A stretch of DNA of 64,000 nucleotides from Paulinella micropora (Eukaryota; Cercozoa; Imbricatea; Euglyphida). Below, in pieces: positions 54,873-63,186 of the stretch. The notes under the pieces were generated by a model. That model did not search any database. It was not told where the DNA came from and saw only the letters and a list, made by a program, of their open reading frames with translations. Numbering within the stretch: position 1 is the first letter of the stretch; each line of letters begins with the position of its first letter. The stretch lies in NCBI GenBank assembly GCA_009731375.1, contig BJOX01000032.1:351099-415098 (forward strand). The letters run 5' to 3'. The translations under genes and the position numbers were made by a program.

Positions 54873-55085
54873 ATGACCGCCCTAACCAGACTATGCGAGA
54901 AGTTTGAGAAACTCTCTATTGAAAATAAAAAAGAAACATTTTCTCTTACCGATGTTAAAAAAATAATTACTGACGAAATCCAAATGATTGAAAAGGCACG
55001 GGCGGGCAAGCCAAAGGATACTTTTCCATTTGGTAAGTATAAAGGTAAGAAAATTCAAGATGTAGCAGTTATTGATAAGCCATAC
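54873..55085 (+). CDS. ExoX-C-like domain protein, copy 1 (cut by gap)
   Basis: From the ATG at 54873, preceded by CTATATATACC. It encodes a short helix-rich N-terminus then FPFGKYKGKKIQDVAVIDKPY, the start of the small C-terminal domain of ExoX-like nucleases (FGK.KG....YL.W). A 10-N gap cuts it. A second, near-identical copy is at 55820. The nuclease domain itself is absent. Confidence 0.75.
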
Positions 55086-55095
55086 NNNNNNNNNN

Positions 55096-55732
55096 TTACG
55101 GGGCTTTCATTCTAGCATATAGCAGACGAATTATGTATAACTACATAAAAGAGGCTAATCCAAATAAAGAAATAGAAGCCGACTTCTATTACACCGATAC
55201 CGATAGTCTAGTGTTGCATGTTAGGTTCGCCAAACTAATCAAAAGGCTTGGTGATAAATCTCTCGGAGGAATAACGGATGACTTAGGAGATTGCTGTAAG
55301 ATAATAAGAGGAATATGGATTGCTCCTAAATTGTATATGTTAGAATTTACAACGAATGAAGCCTTTCTCCCTTACCTTACTAAGAATGACTTGAAACATA
55401 AAGACAAAGGAGTTCATATAATTGAATGCTACGAAAACGAAGGAGTAAAAAAGAGATACTACCACCTTAGAGGTAAGGGGTTGAATTCAAAGGGGCTAAA
55501 TCCAGAAGTATATGAAAAGATGGATTTAGGTGAAAGCATTGAAAATGTTATTAGAGATTTTCAAATGAAGAAAATTCATTTATCACGAAATAGCAAACAG
55601 CAAAACATTAACCATTTCAGCATAGTTCATACTACAAACATAAAAAAGAAAGTTAATGATAATAAATGGGGCGGACGTGAGTTTATCAACAAAAATGATA
55701 GTATCCCACAAGGCTTCCATATCCGCTCCTAG
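55096..55732 (+). pseudogene. Duplicate of the DNA polymerase C-terminal region
   Basis: After the 10-N gap the sequence repeats 54155-54784 with about 2% differences, including one extra codon (Ile). It includes motif C YTDTDS but lacks everything upstream. It is not a gene on its own. Either a real tandem duplication or the scaffold joining two near-identical viral copies. Confidence 0.9.
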
Positions 55733-55819
55733 ATTAAAGACGTTTATCAACGAAGCGATGCTCATAAATATCTATTAATTAATTTTTTTTATAAATTTTT
55801 TACCAGTCTATATATACCA

Positions 55820-56108
55820 ATGACCACCCTCACCAGACTATGCGAGAAGTTTGAGAAACTCTCTATCGAAAATAAAAAAAGAAACATTTTCTCTTACCGA
55901 TGTTAAAAAGATAATTAACGACGAAATCCAAATAATCGAAAAGAGAAAGGAAGGCAAGCCAAAGGATACTTTTCCATTTGGTAAATATCGTGGCAAGAAA
56001 ATTCAAGATGTAGCGGTTATTGATAAGCCATATCTTGAATGGGTTATGAAACAGCCTTGGTTTGATAAATTTACCGACATTAAAAGTGAAGTAAAAAAAT
56101 ACATTTAA
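55820..56108 (+). pseudogene. ExoX-C-like domain protein, copy 2, frameshifted by one A
   Basis: It starts like 54873 (MTTLTRLCEKFEKLSIENKK), but a longer A run at about 55871-55877 shifts the frame. The domain continues in the frame of 55851-56108 with FPFGKYRGKKIQDVAVIDKP and YLEWVMKQPWF. Homopolymer position suggests mutation or sequencing error. CTATATATACC precedes the ATG. Confidence 0.78.
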
Positions 56109-56135
56109 TAAAAATTATTTTGTAGTATATATATC

Positions 56136-56588
56136 ATGAGCGACCTAAGCACCAAGCAAGACTACTTGAATGAAATTGAAAAATGGAATATTGACAGCGA
56201 AATTAAGAAACCCACGATTAAATGGACAAAGCCTGACATTGTTTCTTTCTATGAACAATATAAACCACGTGATGACAATGTGAAAGTAGTTGTACCATTG
56301 GAAAGCGTGTTGATGGAGGAAGAAAGCACACCTTTTACGACTGCTGATTTAAAAGAAACGGGGATTACTGAAATAAAGGCTAAGGTCGGCGAAGAGATAG
56401 AGAATGCTACATGTACAGAAGAAGGTTGTATATTTCAGAATAACAAGCAAACCGATGTTTTTCTTCAATATGGTAAGTATAAAAAAATGAAAATTGAAGA
56501 TGTCGCTAAGATTGACAAACCATACCTTGAATATTTAATTCAACAACCTTATTTTAATAACAAAGATGCGGTAAAAAAATACCTCTGA
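56136..56588 (+). CDS. ExoX-C-like domain protein, paralogue
   Basis: 150 residues. The N-terminus is helical and acidic; residues about 105-145 read YGKYKKMKIEDVAKIDKPYL then EYLIQQPYF, the same small domain as the previous genes. TATATATATC lies just before the ATG. The TGA stop overlaps the first palindrome of the convergent intergenic region. Confidence 0.78.
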   Translation: MSDLSTKQDYLNEIEKWNIDSEIKKPTIKWTKPDIVSFYEQYKPRDDNVKVVVPLESVLMEEESTPFTTADLKETGITEIKAKVGEEIENATCTEEGCIFQNNKQTDVFLQYGKYKKMKIEDVAKIDKPYLEYLIQQPYFNNKDAVKKYL

Positions 56589-56663
56589 TATTTGACAATT
56601 TCACTCTCATTCGCTACGCTCATACTCGTAATCTCAAACTTGTTTGAGATAGTGTCAAACATC
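56587..56663. terminator. Viral gene-end palindrome 1
   Basis: GATATTTGACA pairs with TGTCAAACATC. The loop carries the family core (reverse complement of GAGTATGAGCGTAGCGAATG) and an extra inner palindrome (ATCTCAAAC/GTTTGAGAT). It overlaps the stop of 56136-56588. Confidence 0.75.
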
Positions 56664-56717
56664 GATGTTTTAGAATAAGTGAAAGTGCGTCAGCACGAAA
56701 CGCAATTCTAAAATATC
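56664..56717. terminator. Viral gene-end palindrome 2
   Basis: GATGTTTTAGAAT pairs with ATTCTAAAATATC; it abuts palindrome 1. The loop has GTGAAAGTGCGTCAGCACGA with its own short stem. Confidence 0.75.
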
Positions 56718-56759
56718 ATAAACATCGCTTTCCGCATATTATTTTTTTTTCAATTTTAC

Positions 56760-56811
56760 GATGTTTACAAACCGCACGAAAGCGTAGCGAAAGTGCGGAT
56801 TTGTAAATATC
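56760..56811. terminator. Viral gene-end palindrome 3
   Basis: GATGTTTACAAA pairs with TTTGTAAATATC, with an inner stem CCGCAC/GTGCGG around GAAAGCGTAGCGAAA. It shares its terminal base with the TAG stop of the minus-strand gene ending at 56811. Confidence 0.78.
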
Positions 56812-58039
56812 TAGTGGTCTTCTATAAAGTTCGCGATTACATTAATATTACTACCAGCCCCAGCCGACACAGCCTTCTGTGTGAATGTCAAAATATCACT
56901 CGGCGTTAATTGAATGTCATAAGTTCTGAGATTAATCTGCTGTGTTGATGCGGCATTTACATAAATCTTAAAAATTGTTGTTCCGTTGGCGATGGCCGTC
57001 GCTTTTGTGTCTGTATCTACGATTGAAGTTGTGGCATCAACATCAGCAAAACCAGCCCCTGTTAGCGTCCCATTCAATACCATTCTGACGACATTTGACT
57101 TAGTATCTTCATTTGTAATACTTACCAAGGAAGGAAAGACATTTGAATAGTTGGTTAGGCTATTATTGAATAGCGCTTTATTCCTGATACTTAAAATGGG
57201 GCTTTCAGTAATGCTCGTTTTTTCGTCTCCTTCCGCAGTATTTGTAATACTTGTATTAATAGTATTTGACCCCTCAATGAATAAACTAGCACTCGCTGTT
57301 TTAAGAATTTGTATTCCAGTCTTTGCATCATTTCTCATTACGGCTGTAAAGGGTAATGTCGTATTTCGCAGGCTTACACCTTCATTCGCATTCGCATACT
57401 CAATCATATGAACTAATTGAAATAATCCTGTTATTGGATTTTCAATATAAAACTTAATAGCGCCAAATGCAAGATACTGAAATTGAATTTGAAATACATT
57501 TCCTTTGCTCCAATCTAAGGCCGGCATAGCATAATTTCCATCGCAAGGGTCGTCCCAGTCTGCTTGGTCAATATAATCTACAGCATTTCCCGCACAATGC
57601 GCAATATTCATTCCTGCTTGATTTTGTAAAAATAAAAGCCATCGTTAAGGTCATTTCCTATTCCAATAAATGAATAGTAATCTTTTGTATCATCCGTTGT
57701 CCATATAGCAGTAAAGCGGGCTAGGACACCCGTTCCAGTTCTATATTTTATTCTCCTTTTGCTTACCAGTCTAGCATCCGCCGTCGCATCCGCTTGAGTT
57801 TTCAATTCAGCCATATTATTCAAAAATGACACAGACGATTTTGTTTCTGTTTTTGTCCATATCCTAGTATTGATGGTATATGGGAAGATTTCCTGTAAAA
57901 CTGGTGTTAATTGAGCAGTCGTTGCTTCGCCAAAAGCAGTCTTCATATTATTGGTTTCAATATTACCATCATATCCAACGCTGACATTTATAAATTCGCC
58001 GTCAGGATTTTGAGCGATTAAGTTTCGTTGGTGAGACAT
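56811..58039 (-). pseudogene. Conserved viral structural protein, split by a -1 frameshift
   Basis: The upstream frame runs from ATG 58039 (MSHQRNLIAQNPDGEF; a TTG 17 codons earlier is also in frame) to a TGA at 57608. The second frame, 57611-56811, continues without loss of sequence similarity and contains KGNVFQIQFQYLAFGAIKFY, IENPITG and Thr-rich strands. The two frames overlap at a run of T/A near 57620. I recognise this kind of protein from eukaryotic viruses and phages as a virion surface, fibre or minor structural protein, but a precise role is not established. It lies directly after the capsid gene on the same strand. Confidence 0.68.
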
Positions 58040-58153
58040 TCGCGAACTTTTGCTTTCGTCTTCGACTTTCGCAAAATTTACAAATGTCAATTACCTATAT
58101 TATTATAAAATATCGTTTTTTAAATATCAAAAAATAAATATTTTACTTTTCAC

Positions 58154-58211
58154 GATGGTTATCAACAAACGAAAATGAGCGAAGCGAATGTGAGTGAAGT
58201 TGATAACTATC
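58154..58211. terminator. Viral gene-end palindrome 4
   Basis: GATGGTTATCAAC pairs with GTTGATAACTATC over 13 pairs with one G.T. The loop is AAACGAAAATGAGCGAAGCG and then AATGTGAGTGAA. It overlaps the TGA of the major capsid gene. Confidence 0.82.
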
Positions 58212-59670
58212 AACTCATTAGGATTTCAATTCCCTTAACAAGCACACTTCGTTGAAGAATGGCGAATGTGTAATGGTTTTGGATAGCATTGGGAGTAGTT
58301 GCCGAAAATTCATATCGTCTCTCGGTGTCAAGGCTTAGACCACTCACCTCATAGCCGTCGGTATCCTTATCGCATAGCGGGCGGTTGTTATCCCAAGTAT
58401 CTACGTGGAACCAGTTGTAATGATAGACATCGCTGTTTAGGATAGCACTCCCCTTCAACTTATCCTTCAAAATCATATAGTCTTCATTCTCAGATGTGTC
58501 AACGTCAAATTGTTGGAGACGAGTTCCATCAAGTGTTGTGTAATAAGTAATAACTTTACCATCTGCTCTATTATCATTATCAAAAGAAGTATTGGCACTC
58601 TCAGTGCTGTTAAAGACAGATGTATAGATACGACGAATTCTCTCACCCTGCGAGCGGTTCATTTTGATAACAAAATTTTGCTGAGTTGTTTGAAGACTTT
58701 GCTTGCAAGCGATAGGATACTCAATCTTAAATGGAAAGCCTTCACCCGCAATCTTTTGCTGGACTCCGAGGATGACATTTGGGTCAGTCTCAACAGCAAG
58801 GAATAGATTTAGGTTAGAGACAATAGCCCCAGCGGTCGTAGCGGTAGCACCAGCAGAGATAGCACTCGCATCAGCACCATAGAATGAAGAGCGGTTGGTT
58901 TCAGCCCACACAATACGCAAATCCAAAATTGCATTAAATCCGATAGTCTTATCCAGTTCAAAAATAGTGCCAAACAGCATACCCAAAGGAAACTTAACAT
59001 TAATAACAGGGGTAGCAGTATTATCACCACCGCCTTCAAAATACTTAGCCTCCTCAAAAGGAACATTTACCAAACTATAATTTCCAGCAGTGCTATCTGC
59101 GAGAGCGGTATCATCGTGGCGACGGGCATTAACAAGAGGCACTTTGTAGTATGCTTGAACTGCAGCCTTAAGATTTGCAGTATCTGCCGCATCGGTAATT
59201 GTCTTTCTCTCTGCTCTAGTTCCGATTTCAACTTTTCCAGCATTACACTTTTGAAGCATAGCACCGCTAGCCACACCAGCACCATGATTTTCAAGTGCCA
59301 TAAATTTTTCATACTTCATTTCTGGTTTCCAAATCATCTTAGTGTAATTACCTACATGTTGAAGATTACATAGATACTGCCCGCTTCGGCTTCGCAATTC
59401 AATAGTTTTAATCATAGACAGACAATCCATATATATACGATTGTAGCGACCGCCAGCACCTCCACCAGACGGAGTGTATGTAAATCGCAACACACTCCTC
59501 GCAAGGTTCAAAGGTCTAGTAGGAATTTCAAAGGTGTTTTCCAGACCACCAGCAGTACTAAGTGAGACGGGTTGTGAGCCTTCACGAGTGGTAAGTTTGT
59601 TCAATTCATACTTACCAGTGAGCAGTTCCTTAGTCTGATGGACTAGTTCTCCTCCGTATTGGACTGGCAT
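58210..59670 (-). CDS. Major capsid protein (double jelly-roll type)
   Basis: 486 residues, intact, ATG at 59670. It forms the capsid hexons. Size, Gly/Ala/Thr/Asn-rich composition, a conserved N-terminal block (LENTFEIPTRPLNLARSVLR) and the late VYHYNWFHVDTW and YEFSAT regions fit PLV major capsid proteins. So does the position between the penton gene and another structural gene. The fold cannot be proved from sequence alone. Its stop overlaps palindrome 4. A TATATATATA tract lies about 50-65 bp upstream. Confidence 0.8.
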   Translation of the reverse strand: MPVQYGGELVHQTKELLTGKYELNKLTTREGSQPVSLSTAGGLENTFEIPTRPLNLARSVLRFTYTPSGGGAGGRYNRIYMDCLSMIKTIELRSRSGQYLCNLQHVGNYTKMIWKPEMKYEKFMALENHGAGVASGAMLQKCNAGKVEIGTRAERKTITDAADTANLKAAVQAYYKVPLVNARRHDDTALADSTAGNYSLVNVPFEEAKYFEGGGDNTATPVINVKFPLGMLFGTIFELDKTIGFNAILDLRIVWAETNRSSFYGADASAISAGATATTAGAIVSNLNLFLAVETDPNVILGVQQKIAGEGFPFKIEYPIACKQSLQTTQQNFVIKMNRSQGERIRRIYTSVFNSTESANTSFDNDNRADGKVITYYTTLDGTRLQQFDVDTSENEDYMILKDKLKGSAILNSDVYHYNWFHVDTWDNNRPLCDKDTDGYEVSGLSLDTERRYEFSATTPNAIQNHYTFAILQRSVLVKGIEILMS

Positions 59671-59760
59671 TTTTTCTTTTTTTTCAGTGTTAGCGTAAAT
59701 AAACTAATTCACGAGAATATATATATAGAAAAAAATAATTAAATCAAAATTAAAATAATT

Positions 59761-59813
59761 GATATTTGTAAATCCACACTTTCGCTACCGCTCCCGTGTG
59801 TTTTACAAACATC
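59761..59813. terminator. Viral gene-end palindrome 5
   Basis: GATATTTGTAAA pairs with TTTACAAACATC, with an inner CACAC/GTGTG stem. Lies between the penton end and the capsid start. Confidence 0.75.
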
Positions 59814-59832
59814 GTTTTGCTTTAATGGTTTC

Positions 59833-59890
59833 GATGTTTGACAATAAACGAGAATGAGCAAAGCGAATGAAAGTGAAATTGTCAAATATC
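59833..59890. terminator. Viral gene-end palindrome 6
   Basis: GATGTTTGACAAT pairs with ATTGTCAAATATC. The loop, AAACGAGAATGAGCAAAGCG then AATGAAAGTGAA, is almost identical to that of palindrome 4. It lies one base past the penton TAA. Confidence 0.82.
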
Positions 59891-59891
59891 T

Positions 59892-60699
59892 TTACCGCGC
59901 TTTCAACAGATTGAAGAATGAATTAAATAAACTAAAGTAATTAGTTTCACGATAAACCAATAATGTCATAACTATTCCCAAACCATTAAGATTAATCGCT
60001 TGGTCGTTTTCGTCCGTCAAGTAAAACCTAAATACATTATTAGAACTTGCGGACAATGTTTTTCCGTATTCGCTTCCAGAGCCATCATAAATGACAGACC
60101 CAAATGGAATTTCGTTGGCAGTGTATATTTCTTGTAGCACATGATTATCTCCTTCATTCACTAAGTCCGATTGAAGGTATAAAGTCTTTTCTCCAGTTAA
60201 TTACATTTGGCGATTTAATAAAATCATTAGCGAAGAAATATGTTGAATTTCTATCAAAACCCATTACCTCGTGGATGCGGGTATCGCCATCAAATATAAA
60301 TCGCGGTTGAATACCTTTATTCTCTGACACACTGATTGTTAATTTGCCGTCCTCTGGTTCTATGTTGGTATTGTTGCTTGAGACAACATAAGTATAGTCA
60401 TTTGGACTTTCGGCCGTCAGTATCTCAGTCAGTTTATTTTTTAGATTGTTCATTGTGTAGTTTCCCTCAGGTATCGTAATTAAAGCCTCATACCCATCTT
60501 CGCTAAGAGTAAAAGTATTATATGGTGAAGCCACAGAGTAATACGACTTTGGCACATAGATATGAAGAATTTTGCAGTGAGTTGGATTGTCTAGTGATTT
60601 TAAGTTTATCTCGTGTGTAAAATCTGAGTCTGTGCCTGTTATCCTGTTTTTACTATTTATGTAATAGATACCAGAACTTCTTCCTCCCTTATACTCCAT
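59892..60699 (-). pseudogene. Penton / minor capsid protein, split by a -1 frameshift
   Basis: Frame 60699-60154 begins at ATG 60699 and shows YINSKNRITGTDSDFTHEI, a motif typical of PLV minor capsid (penton) proteins, then YVPKSYYSV and ITIPEGNYTM. Near 60175-60195 the reading frame must step back by one. The rest, 60161-59892, has HVLQEIYTANEIPFGS and FYLTDENDQAINLNG. The single jelly-roll protein would fill capsid vertices. Break by mutation, sequence error or programmed frameshift is open. Confidence 0.75.
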
Positions 60700-60726
60700 G
60701 ATGCGTATATTATAGATAAATATCTT

Positions 60727-61491
60727 TTAGATAAATGTATTAAATCCATCTCCATACCCATTCTGTGCTTTTAATCTCTCCGCTTCTTCTTCTTTTAAGT
60801 CTGCGAAACCCGAACTAAACTTAAATCGGTTGCCTTTCGCCCGCTCCATTAAAAACCTCATTGAGTGCCATCCACAAGTTGAGGAAGTATCACTCTGTTG
60901 TTTAACTTGATTAACCTTCATTAATAAATAACTATCGGGGTGGCTTTTATCAATTAGTTGTTTCATTTGTTGTTGAAAGTCTTCCGTTGGTTTATACAGG
61001 GCTAGCGGGTCGTATATCTCTATACTTCTATCGCCATCTAAAGAGCAGTAAACGGCAATCCAATGAGACCCCACTTGTTTGTGATTATCTAAATTCATAA
61101 TAAATCCGTATCGCTTTCTTTTTTCTGGATTTAGTTTGTAGATTTCATCACTTGCTATCGCTCCGAGATACCATCCATATTTTTTCATTATATCATCTAT
61201 TTCATTAGTCATTAATCCCCGCCCCTCACCATCTTGCTGTGGTTGCTCTTGCTCTTGCTGTGGCGTCTCCGCGACAGTCGGGGGTATGGTAGGGGGTGAA
61301 ATCCCCTCCTCTGGCTGTGGTTGTTCTAATGATGCGGTAATCGTAGGGGGTATGGTTGTCTCCGCGACGCTCGGGGGTAGCGGTTGGGGCATCCCTTCAT
61401 CAATATTTAAATCCGCTGAAACTTGTTTATCAACATTTGGGTCTATCGTCATTTTTCTAGTTAGAGTATTTACAAAGTCCTTTTTGTTCAT
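60727..61491 (-). CDS. Adenain/Ulp1-like cysteine protease (virion maturation)
   Basis: 254 residues, ATG 61491. The N-terminal 90 residues are Pro/Gln/Thr-rich and disordered. The protease core shows His in GSHWIAVYC (about residue 142), Asp in EIYDPLA (about 160), and Gln followed by Cys in KQQSDTSSTCGWHSMRF (about 199 and 206): the His-Asp-Gln-Cys order of adenovirus-type proteases. It should cleave capsid or core precursors. Its start overlaps the stop of the upstream gene (61488-61491, ATGA overlap), indicating co-transcription. Confidence 0.9.
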   Translation of the reverse strand: MNKKDFVNTLTRKMTIDPNVDKQVSADLNIDEGMPQPLPPSVAETTIPPTITASLEQPQPEEGISPPTIPPTVAETPQQEQEQPQQDGEGRGLMTNEIDDIMKKYGWYLGAIASDEIYKLNPEKRKRYGFIMNLDNHKQVGSHWIAVYCSLDGDRSIEIYDPLALYKPTEDFQQQMKQLIDKSHPDSYLLMKVNQVKQQSDTSSTCGWHSMRFLMERAKGNRFKFSSGFADLKEEEAERLKAQNGYGDGFNTFI

Positions 61492-62006
61492 TGTGTGTTT
61501 CCAATCTTTGCGGGATAGATATTTTTTATTGTTTTTATTGAAAATACCTTATCCATTAATTCTTCTAATGTCTTCGCTCCACTCCCTTTTTGTTCAGTAA
61601 TACCCATAAACTCTTCATATCTAGCATAATCCGCTATTCTTCTTTTCACATTTTGTTCTTCATTTCCAACATCAATATTAAACCTTTTAATCATGTCAAT
61701 AATCCACTTTGAAGTGTCTTTGTAGTTTAATTTTTTATGACCTTCACTATCTAGTCTCTTTTTTAAAGCCTGTGCTAACTCTTTTATAGTAATGTTTGGG
61801 TGATAAGTTTTTGAAAATCCTGAGATTAAAAAATGGTTAAATATTAAATGGTCAAAATGCTTACCCTTTTCTTCTGCTTTCTTTTCTTCTTTTTCAAGTT
61901 TTTCTTTATATTCTTCTGCTAACTTTTTCTGTTCCTCTAAAGACGTCGCTGTGGCTATAGCCGTCTGAATATCTTGACTGGCTTTTTGTAAGTCTTTACG
62001 ACTCAT
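61488..62006 (-). CDS. Viral protein of unknown function, 172 aa
   Basis: The N-terminal 50 residues are a Lys/Glu/Ala coiled-coil-like helix. The rest is a helical domain with KLNYKDTSKWIIDMIKRFNI and YARYEEFMGI. It overlaps the protease start by 4 bp. No family recognised; structural or regulatory role possible. Confidence 0.72.
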   Translation of the reverse strand: MSRKDLQKASQDIQTAIATATSLEEQKKLAEEYKEKLEKEEKKAEEKGKHFDHLIFNHFLISGFSKTYHPNITIKELAQALKKRLDSEGHKKLNYKDTSKWIIDMIKRFNIDVGNEEQNVKRRIADYARYEEFMGITEQKGSGAKTLEELMDKVFSIKTIKNIYPAKIGNTQ

Positions 62007-62011
62007 CTTTT

Positions 62012-62776
62012 TTANNNNNNNNNNNNNNNNNNNNNNNNNNNNNNNNNNNNNNNNNNNNNNNNNNNNNNNNNNNNNNNNNNNNNNNNNNNNNNNNNNNNNN
62101 NNNNNNNNNNNNNNNNNNNNNNNNNNNNNNNNNNNNNNNNNNNNNNNNNNNNNNNNNNNNNNNNNNNNNNNNNNNNNNNNNNNNNNNNNNNNNNNNNNNN
62201 NNNNNNNNNNNNNNNNNNNNNNNNNNNNNNNNNNNNNNNNNNNNNNNNNNNNNNNNNNNNNNNNNNNNNNNNNNNNNNNNNNNNNNNNNNNNNNNNNNNN
62301 NNNNNNNNNNNNNNNNNNNNNNNNNNNNNNNNNNNNNNNNNNNNNNNNNNNNNNNNNNNNNNNNNNNNNNNNNNNNNNNNNNNNNNNNNNNNNNNNNNNN
62401 NNNNNNNNNNNNNNNNNNNNNNNNNNNNNNNNNNNNNNNNNNNNNNNNNNNNNNNNNNNNNNNNNNNNNNNNNNNNNNNNNNNNNNNNNNNNNNNNNNNN
62501 NNNNNNNNNNNNNNNNNNNNNNNNNNNNNNNNNNNNNNNNNNNNNNNNNNNNNNNNNNNNNNNNNNNNNNNNNNNNNNNNNNNNNNNNNNNNNNNNNNNN
62601 NNNNNNNNNNNNNNNNNNNNNNNNNNNNNNNNNNNNNNNNNNNNNNNNNNNNNNNNNNNNNNNNNNNNNNNNNNNNNNNNNCCCTTCTGGATAATATACG
62701 GCTTCCCGCTTTTATTTCTATAAACCCGCGGGGGTCTTAATTTCTGTTTCTTCACTTTCTTGGTTTTAGAAACCAT
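62012..62776 (-). CDS. Basic viral protein, mostly hidden by an assembly gap
   Basis: Only about 31 N-terminal residues (MVSKTKKVKKQKLRPPRVYR to the gap) are visible; N fills 62015-62681, so length and frame beyond are unknown and the stop is not real evidence. A Lys/Arg-rich start suggests a DNA-binding or membrane/core protein. ATAAATATTTTTTG lies just upstream of the ATG. Confidence 0.45.
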   Translation of the reverse strand: MVSKTKKVKKQKLRPPRVYRNKSGKPYIIQKXXXXXXXXXXXXXXXXXXXXXXXXXXXXXXXXXXXXXXXXXXXXXXXXXXXXXXXXXXXXXXXXXXXXXXXXXXXXXXXXXXXXXXXXXXXXXXXXXXXXXXXXXXXXXXXXXXXXXXXXXXXXXXXXXXXXXXXXXXXXXXXXXXXXXXXXXXXXXXXXXXXXXXXXXXXXXXXXXXXXXXXXXXXXXXXXXXXXXXXXXXXXXXXXXXXXXXXXXXXXXXX

Positions 62777-62824
62777 GTATATTTTAACAAAAAATATTTA
62801 TACATAATTTCAAACAAATATCTT

Positions 62825-63148
62825 TTAGAACTTTAAGGCGCCACGTCCGCTCTGCCTACCATATCCAAGTTTCGCGGCGGTAGAGCCTATACGAGACGCA
62901 TATGGAACCCCGACATCACCAAGAGCATTCGCAGTCTTTGAAATAATCTTGTTATCACGAAGAAATTTATTCACCGCGATTGCCGTCTTACCAACCTTTG
63001 CCCAGTTAATCTTACCGCCAGCCTGCCCCTTGCCTCCTTGCTTCTTCTTGCGACCAGACTTCTTTTTACCTCCAGCCATTGTGCTTGAGTTAATAGTTCG
63101 TTTGCCTATTGTTGGAATGACTTCAACACGAGTTGTTTTCACTACCAT
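62825..63148 (-). CDS. Small basic virion core protein (pX-like)
   Basis: 107 residues from ATG 63148 (or 84 from ATG 63079, MAGGKKKSGRKKKQGG). A Gly/Lys-rich tract is followed by KFLRDNKIISKTANALGDVG and LGYGRQSGRG. The LRD-x-K-x-(I/L)-S ... GYGR pattern is seen in small core or pX-like proteins of adintoviruses and PLVs. It probably condenses DNA or binds the inner capsid. The 63149-63185 leader has the TTACTTAT promoter motif. Confidence 0.68.
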   Translation of the reverse strand: MVVKTTRVEVIPTIGKRTINSSTMAGGKKKSGRKKKQGGKGQAGGKINWAKVGKTAIAVNKFLRDNKIISKTANALGDVGVPYASRIGSTAAKLGYGRQSGRGALKF

Positions 63149-63185
63149 TATAATAAGTAAAAAAATATTTATTAATTCTAAAAAT
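63149..63185 (-). promoter_or_regulatory. Viral promoter-like leader
   Basis: Read on minus: AATTAATAAATATTTTTTTA then CTTATTATA and ATG. Same AATAAATATT-n-TTACTTAT layout as at 51.05 and 51.36 kb. Confidence 0.5.
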
Positions 63186-63186
63186 A

